Below are positions 7,444 to 15,011 of a stretch of 47,207 nucleotides of DNA, in pieces (positions within the stretch are counted from its first letter, which is position 1; each line of letters begins with the position of its first letter). Origin of the DNA: DATJHM01 sp035493895 (lineage in GTDB: Bacteria; Chloroflexota; Ktedonobacteria; Ktedonobacterales; Ktedonobacteraceae); NCBI GenBank assembly GCA_035493895.1, contig DATJHM010000110.1:1-47207 (forward strand), given 5' to 3'. The translations under genes and the position numbers were made by a program. The notes beneath the pieces were generated by a model. That model did no database searches. It worked only from the letters and a program-made list of their open reading frames with translations, and was not told the DNA's origin.

Positions 7444-9414
7444 GTGATTACGTGTAACCGCTGTGGGAGTACAAACCCTGCTGGCGTTTTGAATTGTCAG
7501 ATGTGTGGTACTCCACTCGTGAGTAAAATCGAAAACGAGCTGAGCCCACGTACGGCCGCGCAAAGTCAGCCGCCACTACCCGCCTGGTTGGAGACATTGC
7601 GGGCTGGCGAGCGGCCCGCCTCGCCAGCAAATGTACCAACCGGTAATAGTTTTTCGGCGGCTGATCTACTCGATGAAGGCACGTTGCCAAGCTGGATGCG
7701 TTCAGGACGCAATGAGTCGGAAGGAAATGCCCCAGCTACTGCTGCCGATGCTTTTTCGCCCGATCCCTTTTCGCAAAATGCGCCTCAAATTTCATTGCGT
7801 CAGTCTTCCCAGCCTGGCCCGAATACTGGTGACGATATCTTGCCCCCAAGAGGGCTCGCGGCCAATTCGCTTATTGATGAGAAAGCTTTGCCATCCTGGA
7901 TGCAGGAGAATAAAACCTCTCAGACTGAGCCTCCAAGCAGTATTTCCGCTGCCAGCCTGCTCCAGCCTGACGCTTTGCCTGAATGGATGCGCAATATGCA
8001 ACCGCAGCAAACGCCGCCGTCTGCGCAGGGATCGGGTCCCTTTGCTCGACAGACGCCACCACCCGCGCAGGGATCGGGTCCCTTCTCTCAGCAAACGCCT
8101 GCTTCGCCCCGGGCTGCTGTACCGCCGTCGAAGCCAGAGGTCTCTCCCGCTGCGTTAGCTCCACAGGGGTTCTCGGCGGGCGCTCTGGTTGATCCGCAGT
8201 CTTTGCCATCCTGGATGTCGCAACAGGGCAATCAGCAAAACGCTCCCGGGACACCTTCCAACGGTGTACAGCCAGGTCAGACTGGTTTTTCGGCGGGTGC
8301 TCTGGTTGATCCGCAGTCTTTGCCGTCCTGGATGTCGCAACAGGGCAACCAGCAAAATGCTCCCAGTACGACACCTTCCAGCGGTGTACAGCCAGGTCAG
8401 ACTGGTTTTTCGGCGGGTGCTCTGGTTGATCCGCAGTCTTTGCCATCCTGGATGTCGCAACAGGGCAATCAGCAAAACGCTCCCAGTACACCTTCCAACA
8501 GTGTACAGCCCGGTCAGGCTGGTTTTTCGGCAGCCTCTTTGCTCGACGCTGATGCGCTACCTTCCTGGTTACAAGGACAGGGACAGGGAGGAGGACAGAG
8601 CCAGCAGAGGCCCAATCCCAATCCCCCGAGTCCCGCTGGCAGTGCTCCATCTCGCCCGCAGCCTGCTGCACAGAATAGTTGGCCGCCTGCACCGTCACCG
8701 ATACAGACGCCACCTGCGCAACCGTTTACAGCAGGGATTGCAGCTTCATCATTTATTGATATGAACTCGCTGCCTGAATGGATGCGTTCAGAGGGGGGAG
8801 CAGGTCAGCAAACTGGCATGGCCGGAGCGGGTCGTCCCGGGTTTTCTGGCCCTCCACGTGTCGAAAACGTACGCGTGCCCTCTCGTCCACGCACTGAGCT
8901 AGCCGCTGCGGATACCAGTGAAGCTGCCGCGAATGTTTTTGCTTCGATGCTCGGAGTAGCTTCATCGACACCGCAGTATCCTGCTCAGCCAGCTAGCTCG
9001 CCTCTTCCTCCGCAGGGAGGGCAATATACTCCACCGCAGATGCCTCAAGGGGCGCAATCCCCGATGGCTTCTGCGACTGGTATGAATTCTGGTTCGTATG
9101 GGCAGCCACCAGCGACACCTATGAACTCCGCTCCGCTCCCATCTCCTGCTCCGTCTCCGTATGGGGCACCAGGTGGGTATCAAAATGGCGTTTATAAGGG
9201 AAATACTCCTGGCTCTTACTCTCCAGGTGCGCCGCAAGGTACTGGCCCATTTAATAATACTCCTGGGGCTAATGCTCCCTATGGTTCAACTGCCTATCCT
9301 GGCAATGTTCCTGGGGCTGGTTCAGCCTCGCCTGGTGCTGCTGAGGCACAAAGGACTGCGAAACCTGCGAAGCGGAGTTTCTTTGATTCGCTTCGCGACT
9401 TATTCTTCCACTAA
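7444..9414 (+). CDS. Zinc-ribbon protein with repeated LP(S/E)W(M/L) motifs in a disordered tail
   Basis: A 656-residue protein starting at GTG, with GAGGAG just upstream. Residues 1-24 form a zinc ribbon with C4, C7, C18 and C21. The rest is Pro/Gln/Ser/Ala/Gly-rich and presumably unfolded. It carries eight copies of a short motif, (F/A)SAxxLxDxxxLP(S/E)W(M/L), starting near residues 70, 140, 167, 243, 282, 322, 361 and 433. Copies four to seven are spaced 39-40 residues and are nearly identical in DNA. The tail ends with a basic-aromatic segment (KPAKRSFFDSLRDLFFH), which could be an amphipathic membrane or protein anchor. No enzyme domain is present; a scaffold that binds several partners through the repeated motif is the natural reading. 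It is followed 27 nt later by the GlmL-like ATPase. Confidence 0.8.
   Translation: MITCNRCGSTNPAGVLNCQMCGTPLVSKIENELSPRTAAQSQPPLPAWLETLRAGERPASPANVPTGNSFSAADLLDEGTLPSWMRSGRNESEGNAPATAADAFSPDPFSQNAPQISLRQSSQPGPNTGDDILPPRGLAANSLIDEKALPSWMQENKTSQTEPPSSISAASLLQPDALPEWMRNMQPQQTPPSAQGSGPFARQTPPPAQGSGPFSQQTPASPRAAVPPSKPEVSPAALAPQGFSAGALVDPQSLPSWMSQQGNQQNAPGTPSNGVQPGQTGFSAGALVDPQSLPSWMSQQGNQQNAPSTTPSSGVQPGQTGFSAGALVDPQSLPSWMSQQGNQQNAPSTPSNSVQPGQAGFSAASLLDADALPSWLQGQGQGGGQSQQRPNPNPPSPAGSAPSRPQPAAQNSWPPAPSPIQTPPAQPFTAGIAASSFIDMNSLPEWMRSEGGAGQQTGMAGAGRPGFSGPPRVENVRVPSRPRTELAAADTSEAAANVFASMLGVASSTPQYPAQPASSPLPPQGGQYTPPQMPQGAQSPMASATGMNSGSYGQPPATPMNSAPLPSPAPSPYGAPGGYQNGVYKGNTPGSYSPGAPQGTGPFNNTPGANAPYGSTAYPGNVPGAGSASPGAAEAQRTAKPAKRSFFDSLRDLFFH
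8171..8575 (+). repeat. Near-identical ~120-bp tandem repeats inside the zinc-ribbon gene
   Basis: Blocks beginning at about 8171, 8288, 8408 and 8525 share long exact runs such as TTTTTCGGCGGGTGCTCTGG and repeat with a period near 120 bp. They encode the FSAGALVDPQSLPSWMSQQG unit. The first three are almost identical; the fourth is diverged (FSAASLLDADALPSWLQGQ). Confidence 0.85.
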
Positions 9415-9441
9415 TCGAGAGAAGCAAAAAGGATACCGGAG

Positions 9442-11349
9442 ATGTATACACAACCCTATCCAGAAGGAGGACAGGGTCAAGCGCAAGCCAGTTCGTCAGC
9501 GGCAGCAAATTCTTTGCTCGTCGCTGATTGTGGTGCCGTTTTTACCAAGGTTTCTCTATTTGGCCTTGTTGAAGGCCAATATCGTTTGCTGGCACGTGGT
9601 GAAGCGCCAACGACTCTTACTCCTCCAAATGAAGATCTCACCGTGGGCATTATTCAAGCTATCACGATTATTGAATTTATTACTGGTCGGCGTTTTGTTT
9701 CAGATAAGCGTGTGCTTACTCCCGAACAGGACAGTGGTGACGGCGTTGATGTTTTTATTGCGACGGTCAGCGCGGGTGGCCCATTACGTCTGGTAGTGCT
9801 TGGTGGGGTCAGTGCGACGCTTGAGAATCTGGTCTCACAGGCTATCTCCGGTCTCTATGCTGAGGCACAATTTTTGCCAGCTCCAGCGTTTTCTGCCGCG
9901 TCTTCTGGTGCGTCGCCCGCGCCTGTCGCGGCAGGTGGACGGCCATCGTCTCCCGGCCAGGGCGCTCCCTGGACGCCTGAGCGTATAGCCATGGAATGGG
10001 ATCGTCAGCTTGGGCGCGTACGTGAACTGAATCCTCATGTATCGCTGATTGTGGGTATGGCGGATGCTCCCGGAGGTCCAAATTCTTTACAGGAGGCGTG
10101 CCAGTTGCTGGTCAAGGCGACTCGCAATCGCAATGAGCGACAGGGAGCCGGTGCTTCTGCGGGTATTCCTCCACAGGATAATGTTGCCAGACAGATTCCC
10201 GTGCTCTATGCCGGTGCTCCTCAGTATGTTGAGGCGGTGAAGCGTATGGTCCAGGGCGTTTCTGAGGTGACACGCGTGGATTCTCTGACCAGTCCGGCTC
10301 AGGTTGGCGCTATCAGCATCGCCGCAGGCACAATGCATGATCGTCATGTCTTGCGCAAACTGCCCGGCTACAATCAATTGCAATCCTGGTCTGCAACTGC
10401 GCCGATTGCAACCGCAACGTCTCTGAGCAGCCTGGTTCGTTTTCTGGCGCAGCACTATACGATGAATGTTACTGCGCTGGATGTGGGTGGTGCCACGACG
10501 ACGGTGATGCAGGCCGGTGAGCAGGGCGATTTTATCCCTATGGTCAATGTCGGGCTCGGCGTTGGACCGGGCGCTGGCGCAATTCTACAGCGCGTGGGCT
10601 GGCAGCGTATTGCACGCTGGCTGCCTTTTGCGATAAGAGAAGAGGAGATACGCCAGTTCGTCGCCAATATGCTCCTGCATCCGTATGAGGTACCTTCCGC
10701 TTCGCGTGAGTTGCAACTGAGCCATGCCTTTGCACGTGAGGCTATTATTCTTACCACCGAAGCGGCAAAGAAAAATAGCGGGAAATGGTCTGAGGCTGAT
10801 CTAATTCTGGCTACAGGTGGTGTGCTGGCGCATGCGCCCAAATATGGACAGGTGGCGATGATGTTGCTTGATGCGCTACAGCCGCGCGGCGTGACTTCTC
10901 TGGTTCTGGATAAGACGATGCTCATTTCTCAGTTGGGAGCAGTCGCTGCTGTTGCGCCAATTACGGCTGTGCAGGTAAATGAGAATGATGCCGTCACGCA
11001 TCGCCTGGGAACCTGTGTCATTCCCTATGGCGAGCTGCAACCCGGACAATTGGCGGTGCGCGTCGGCGTTGAGTATAGCAATGGTCGTCAGCAGACCGTT
11101 GATGTTATGGCTGGTTCTGTTGAGGTCATTCCTTTGCGTCTCAATGAGCAGGCGTTGCTGACACTCTTCCCGGCACCTACGGTAGATGTTGGCCTGGGAG
11201 CCGGTGAGCGTGCGCGTGCTGCTGAGGAAATAGATGGTGGGTTAGTTGGGCTGATTATTGATGCTCGTGGCCGACCTCTCGTCTTGCCCACTGACCAGGC
11301 TGAACGTCAGGCACGTCTGTTGCAGTGGTCACAAGCACTAGGGGCATAG
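9442..11349 (+). CDS. GlmL/MutL-family actin-fold ATPase, no mutase gene nearby
   Basis: A 635-residue protein related to GlmL (MutL), the ATPase thought to maintain coenzyme-B12-dependent glutamate mutase. After a short disordered N-terminus it has the phosphate-1 motif of the actin/Hsp70 fold (LLVADCGAVFTKVSLF, D29-G31) and the phosphate-2 motif ALDVGGATTTV (D347, G349, G350). The glycine-rich NVGLGVGPGAGAILQRVGW and DLILATGGVLAHAP segments also fit. The C-terminus resembles other GlmL-like proteins (GLIIDARGRPLVLP). No glutamate mutase S or E subunit gene is present in the window, so a different client is likely. AAAGGATA precedes the start. It sits second in the operon, 22 nt before the third gene. 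Confidence 0.8.
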   Translation: MYTQPYPEGGQGQAQASSSAAANSLLVADCGAVFTKVSLFGLVEGQYRLLARGEAPTTLTPPNEDLTVGIIQAITIIEFITGRRFVSDKRVLTPEQDSGDGVDVFIATVSAGGPLRLVVLGGVSATLENLVSQAISGLYAEAQFLPAPAFSAASSGASPAPVAAGGRPSSPGQGAPWTPERIAMEWDRQLGRVRELNPHVSLIVGMADAPGGPNSLQEACQLLVKATRNRNERQGAGASAGIPPQDNVARQIPVLYAGAPQYVEAVKRMVQGVSEVTRVDSLTSPAQVGAISIAAGTMHDRHVLRKLPGYNQLQSWSATAPIATATSLSSLVRFLAQHYTMNVTALDVGGATTTVMQAGEQGDFIPMVNVGLGVGPGAGAILQRVGWQRIARWLPFAIREEEIRQFVANMLLHPYEVPSASRELQLSHAFAREAIILTTEAAKKNSGKWSEADLILATGGVLAHAPKYGQVAMMLLDALQPRGVTSLVLDKTMLISQLGAVAAVAPITAVQVNENDAVTHRLGTCVIPYGELQPGQLAVRVGVEYSNGRQQTVDVMAGSVEVIPLRLNEQALLTLFPAPTVDVGLGAGERARAAEEIDGGLVGLIIDARGRPLVLPTDQAERQARLLQWSQALGA

Positions 11350-11371
11350 TGTCTGGTGCGAGGTGTCCACC

Positions 11372-12310
11372 ATGGCTCATTCTCCAGATTGGCCAGTTGT
11401 TTCTCAGACGGTTCTGCAAAGAGAACGCTGGCCAGGATATCTGCGTGGTTATCGTCAGGTGACTTCTCTTGTTCGCCCTGGTCAGGAAGTACTCCCTGAT
11501 CAGCCTATTATCCGCCTGGAAAGAGAAACGATGGCGGGGCCAACCCGGGCTGCTCCTGTCACGTTGCCTGCTGGCTTGCGAGGACGTGTGGTGGATGTAA
11601 CGCACCGTGGCGGGGTGGTGATTGAGAGCTATGGAGCATTGCTTCAGGGGGCGCTTGGTGCAGGCAGGCAGGTAGCTGGTGTGCTGACGATATGGCAGGA
11701 GCCTGCCAGAGCGTCTTCTCCGCCAGTGATCCCGCCCGGCGCGCTTCTCGTCGTGCCTGGCCCGCTCAACTTTTCTCTCTTACGTCAGGCACAGCGCTCA
11801 GGCGTCGCGGGCATTATCGCCAGCAGTATCGCCTTGAGCGACCTCGAAGGCTTTCTACGCACCGATTTTATTCAACTTCTTGAAACGCCCGATGTTGAAC
11901 TGGCTCAGTCTCGTCTTCCCGATCTGACGCTGTTGCTGACTGAAGGTCTGGGAACCATAACGATGCCGACGGCTGGTAGCAATTTCCTGAATCGCTATCG
12001 TGGTTCAATTGCGCTTCTTTCGGGTATAACATCGCAACGCTATCACATTGTGCCCGAATTGATCATCTCGTTCCCTGCTCAACAACAGAGAGATCCCTCG
12101 CAGATTCTCCCCTCCGACCTGATGCTCACGCTCGGGGCTCAGGTGCGTGTCTGTGCTGGTGAGTATATTGGCTTTATTGGTCTTATCGATTATTTCTTTG
12201 TTTATGAGCAGGTATTCCCGTCTGGCATTCATGCACGTGCATTGCGTATACGGCGCGAAGATGGCTCTTTCATAAAAGTACCTGTAACACACGTAAAACG
12301 TATCGGATAG
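11372..12310 (+). CDS. Beta-barrel protein of unknown function, third gene of the zinc-ribbon/ATPase operon
   Basis: About 312 residues. I favour the ATG at 11372, eight nt after GAGG, over a GTG at 11363. The N-terminal third contains VRPGQEVLPDQPIIRLERE and LRGRVVDVTHRGGVVIES, a pattern like a lipoyl/barrel-sandwich hybrid domain, but without the biotin or lipoyl lysine motif. The middle has a Rossmann-like PGALLVVPGPLNF and SGVAGIIASS. The C-terminus (GAQVRVCAGEYIGFIGLIDY, then ALRIRREDGSFIKVPVTHVKRI) resembles a KOW/SH3-like barrel. No family can be named with confidence. Its close spacing to the GlmL-like gene argues for a shared process. Confidence 0.65.
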   Translation: MAHSPDWPVVSQTVLQRERWPGYLRGYRQVTSLVRPGQEVLPDQPIIRLERETMAGPTRAAPVTLPAGLRGRVVDVTHRGGVVIESYGALLQGALGAGRQVAGVLTIWQEPARASSPPVIPPGALLVVPGPLNFSLLRQAQRSGVAGIIASSIALSDLEGFLRTDFIQLLETPDVELAQSRLPDLTLLLTEGLGTITMPTAGSNFLNRYRGSIALLSGITSQRYHIVPELIISFPAQQQRDPSQILPSDLMLTLGAQVRVCAGEYIGFIGLIDYFFVYEQVFPSGIHARALRIRREDGSFIKVPVTHVKRIG

Positions 12311-12315
12311 GGCAT

Positions 12316-12368
12316 TTATCCACATCCATTGAAAGTTATCCACATACTGTATTGTAATATGTGGATAA
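12316..12368. other. Cluster of three perfect DnaA-box sequences
   Basis: TTATCCACA occurs at 12316-12324 and 12336-12344, and its reverse complement at 12360-12368. All three match the consensus 9-mer exactly within 53 bp. The second and third form the arms of the terminator-like hairpin described separately, so DnaA binding is possible but not proven. Confidence 0.5.
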
Positions 12369-12374
12369 CTTTTT
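12332..12374 (+). terminator. Rho-independent terminator of the zinc-ribbon/ATPase operon
   Basis: AAAGTTATCCACATA at 12332-12346 and TATGTGGATAACTTT at 12358-12372 form a perfect 15-bp stem with an 11-nt loop and end in a run of five T. It lies 22 nt after the stop of the third operon gene, facing the 3' end of convergent gpmI. Confidence 0.7.
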
Positions 12375-12413
12375 CATGTGTATACAGAAAAGAGGCTTCT
12401 GTGTGCCGTTTGC

Positions 12414-14012
12414 TTAGCGTGATGGCATTTCCAGCAGCGAGCGCCCCTGCATGTCTTTCGGCTGAGGAATATGCATTGCCTGTAGAATTGTGGGGGCAAC
12501 ATCTGCCAGGATACCGTCATTGCGCAGGTGTACCTGGGCAAACTGCGGTACAACAAAGTAAAGGGGTACGGGGAAGGTCGTATGGGCTGTGAACGGCTTG
12601 CCATTGGTGTAATCAATTAATTGTTCGGCATTGCCATGATCGGCAGTGATTAACACACCACCACCCACGCTCAAGGCTGCTTCTACGACGCGTCCCACAC
12701 CGGCATCGACGGCCTCGACACCTTTGATCGCGGCCTCAATGACGCCAGTGTGCCCGACCATATCGGCATTTGCATAGTTCATGATGATCAGGTTATAGTT
12801 GCCGCTACGGATGTGTTCGACCGCTGTATCGGTAATACCAGCCGCACTCATTTCGGGCTGTAAGTCATAGGTGGGCACTTTGGGGGAGGGGACCAGAATA
12901 CGCTCTTCGCCTTTGAAGGGAGTTTCGCGTCTGCCATTAATAAAGTAGGTGACGTGTGCATATTTCTCGGTTTCGGCAGTGTGGAACTGGCGCATGCCCT
13001 GCTCGGAGATCACGCGAGCCAGTGGCATATCAACCTCGTCTGCGCGGTAGGCAACCTGAGCGTCCAGCCCTTCTTCGTATTCGGTCATCATCACATAGAC
13101 GAGATCGTTCAGGCGAGGGCCACGATTGAACTTGCCTTCAGCCTGTGGAGGAAGCTCTGGGAGTACGAAGGCCTTGGTGAGCTGGCGAGCGCGATCCGGT
13201 CGGAAATTATAGTGGATGATCGCATCACCTGCGTTGACCGTCGCGACGGGTCCTCCGCTCTCCTGATCCATAATGACGGTGGGGAGGATAAATTCGTCAG
13301 TCACATTCTTGTCATATGATTGCTGAATGGCAGACAGGGCCGAGTTGGCGCGCAGTCCCTCTGCGCGTGTCATCGCAAGATACGTTGCGCCAGTGCGATC
13401 CCAGCGATTATCTCGGTCCATCGCATAGTAGCGTCCGGTCACCGTCGCCACTTTTGCTGGATGTTCGCCACCAATTTCACGGGCACGAGTCTCCAGGCGT
13501 TGCATAAATTCGATGCCGCCAGTGGGCGAACTATCGCGGCCATCAGTAAAAGAATGGATAAATACCCGTTCGACATTGTGCGTTTGTGCGAGCTTTAACA
13601 GGGCTTCCAGATGTGTCTCATGAGCATGAACGCCGCCGTTGCCGAGCAAGCCACAGATGTGAAGCTGTGAATTATTTTTCTTGACGTGCTCAATTGCTTT
13701 TAAAAATGCAGGGTTCTGATAAAAGCTGCCATCTTTAATCGATTCGCTCACCCGGGTATAGTCCTGGAGAACACGTTTCCCAGCGCCGATATTCTGATGC
13801 CCAACCTCGGAGTTGCCCATCTGTCCTTCTGGCAAGCCAACGGCCTCGCCAGAGGTTCTTACGGCGGTATGTGGCCATTCGCGGGCGATTTTATCGATAT
13901 TGGGGGTGTGTGCCAGGGTGATAGCATTGCCCTCTTTGCGTGGATTAATGCCCCAGCCATCCATAATTATCAGCACAAAGGGACCTTGCCGTCCCGAGCC
14001 TGTGGTACTCAT
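12414..14012 (-). CDS. gpmI: 2,3-bisphosphoglycerate-independent phosphoglycerate mutase
   Basis: A 532-residue enzyme that interconverts 3- and 2-phosphoglycerate in glycolysis. The family signature is complete: FVLIIMDGWGINP at the N-terminus (metal ligand D), GNSEVGHQNIGAG with the catalytic serine, FTDGRDSSPTGG, YYAMDRDNRWDR, FRPDRARQL, and the C-terminal metal-binding ANADMVGHTG and ITADHGNAEQ. I chose ATG 14012, with GGAG seven nt upstream; the longer frame starts with a TTG at 14033 without a site. Convergent with the zinc-ribbon operon. The DNA upstream has a plausible promoter at 14141-14170. Confidence 0.95.
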   Translation of the reverse strand: MSTTGSGRQGPFVLIIMDGWGINPRKEGNAITLAHTPNIDKIAREWPHTAVRTSGEAVGLPEGQMGNSEVGHQNIGAGKRVLQDYTRVSESIKDGSFYQNPAFLKAIEHVKKNNSQLHICGLLGNGGVHAHETHLEALLKLAQTHNVERVFIHSFTDGRDSSPTGGIEFMQRLETRAREIGGEHPAKVATVTGRYYAMDRDNRWDRTGATYLAMTRAEGLRANSALSAIQQSYDKNVTDEFILPTVIMDQESGGPVATVNAGDAIIHYNFRPDRARQLTKAFVLPELPPQAEGKFNRGPRLNDLVYVMMTEYEEGLDAQVAYRADEVDMPLARVISEQGMRQFHTAETEKYAHVTYFINGRRETPFKGEERILVPSPKVPTYDLQPEMSAAGITDTAVEHIRSGNYNLIIMNYANADMVGHTGVIEAAIKGVEAVDAGVGRVVEAALSVGGGVLITADHGNAEQLIDYTNGKPFTAHTTFPVPLYFVVPQFAQVHLRNDGILADVAPTILQAMHIPQPKDMQGRSLLEMPSR

Positions 14013-14140
14013 ATCTCTGCTCCATAAAAACAAAAATCAAAACTAAAAAGACAACGTATAGTCTGGCGTGATGGCGAGCTTCTCTTCTCAAAATTTTTGA
14101 GAGGCTGTCCTCAGCCGATAGTGCGATCTCAGCTTGTCTC

Positions 14141-14170
14141 ATTGTAGCATGCATCTGCGTATCATGAAAA
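14141..14170 (-). promoter_or_regulatory. Possible promoter of gpmI
   Basis: On the minus strand, TTTTCA (14165-14170) and TACAAT (14141-14146) are 18 bp apart, and the -10 box is preceded by TGC, which gives an extended -10 pattern. The -35 match is weak. Confidence 0.4.
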
Positions 14171-14484
14171 CGAGTGATTCTCAGGGCTTATATTTTTCAA
14201 AGTGTGCCTTTGTTGTTGCTCCTTGCGCCTGTGGAGCCCGTAAAGGGCTTTTGTAAAAAGGGAAAGATATTGTTTGTGAAGTGATGAGAGGAAATTTGTG
14301 ACTTTTATGTTACTTTGAGGAGCTAAGCGACTGTACATTTTTTTAGCTGAACAGTGTATAGTTTAAATGATATGTGTACACTGTATCTACTGAGGCGGGT
14401 AATTCGTGTTCTTGAGTGTAGTGTAGAAAACAGCATTTTTGATTTTTACCTACATACGAACGAGTGGGAATAGGAGACAATGCG
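14171..14484. other. AT-rich intergenic region with an 8-bp inverted repeat
   Basis: No gene is supported here. ACAGTGTA at 14351-14358 and TACACTGT at 14377-14384 are perfect inverted arms around an AT-rich centre of 18 nt. This could be an operator or a hairpin upstream of the small membrane protein gene at 14485. Confidence 0.35.
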
Positions 14485-14733
14485 ATGTCGCCAGCAGATT
14501 CTGTCATCATTTTCATTCTGGCTATCGTCATAATTTACGTGGTGCTTTTCGTTGCAACTTTGAATAGGAGAAGTGCACGTGATCGAGCCAGAGCAAAGAA
14601 CAGCATGCTTGTTGATGCCAGTCCGACTCCTGTAAACGCTGATGATGCAGCAATCGCGAAACGTCTGAATTCATCAGCACCAAATGCCAGAGCAAGAGAT
14701 TCGCATAGTGTCGATATCGGAGGCAATTATTAA
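14485..14733 (+). CDS. Small single-pass membrane protein
   Basis: An 82-residue protein when started at ATG 14485, which has AGGAG eight nt upstream; a GTG at 14464 lengthens it by seven residues but has no site. One membrane segment (SVIIFILAIVIIYVVLFVATL, residues about 7-27) is followed by a basic stretch (NRRSARDRARAK), which predicts a cytoplasmic tail of about 50 polar residues. I recognise no family. It lies upstream of the TPM-like protein gene in the same direction, separated by about 280 nt, so it may be independent. Confidence 0.55.
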   Translation: MSPADSVIIFILAIVIIYVVLFVATLNRRSARDRARAKNSMLVDASPTPVNADDAAIAKRLNSSAPNARARDSHSVDIGGNY

Positions 14734-15011
14734 TCCTGGTTCATAGGTGAGAGGCAAATCGTAGGCAGATGGGTGGTGAATACACTCATGGCGCATCCTG
14801 TGGGTTCGATTCCAGGATAGCGAGGGAAGCTAACTGATCCTGGTAGTGGAGATGATGGTGGTGTGCGTGTCTATCGTAGATTGGATCATAAGCTTTTTTT
14901 TACGTTTCTCTAGTATAGGGGAAAGAACGGGAAAAAAGCGAGTTATGAAGCATGCGATAGTAGATTGTGGCGATGAACAGTCAGTTTCATCAAACATAAA
15001 GAAGGATGGTT
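14734..15011. other. Intergenic region with tRNA-like T-arm motif
   Basis: The stretch 14768-14788 can form a 7-bp stem (ATGGGTG/CACTCAT) with a 7-nt loop, and GGTTCGATTCC follows at about 14807. A full tRNA cloverleaf could not be built. No other gene is supported. Confidence 0.3.

Noticed and set aside
14758..14830. Possible tRNA gene, because of a GGTTCGATTCC T-loop and a 7-nt anticodon-like loop.
   Set aside because: The T-stem has two mismatches, no D-arm can be formed, and the acceptor strands do not pair. At best a decayed tRNA-like sequence.
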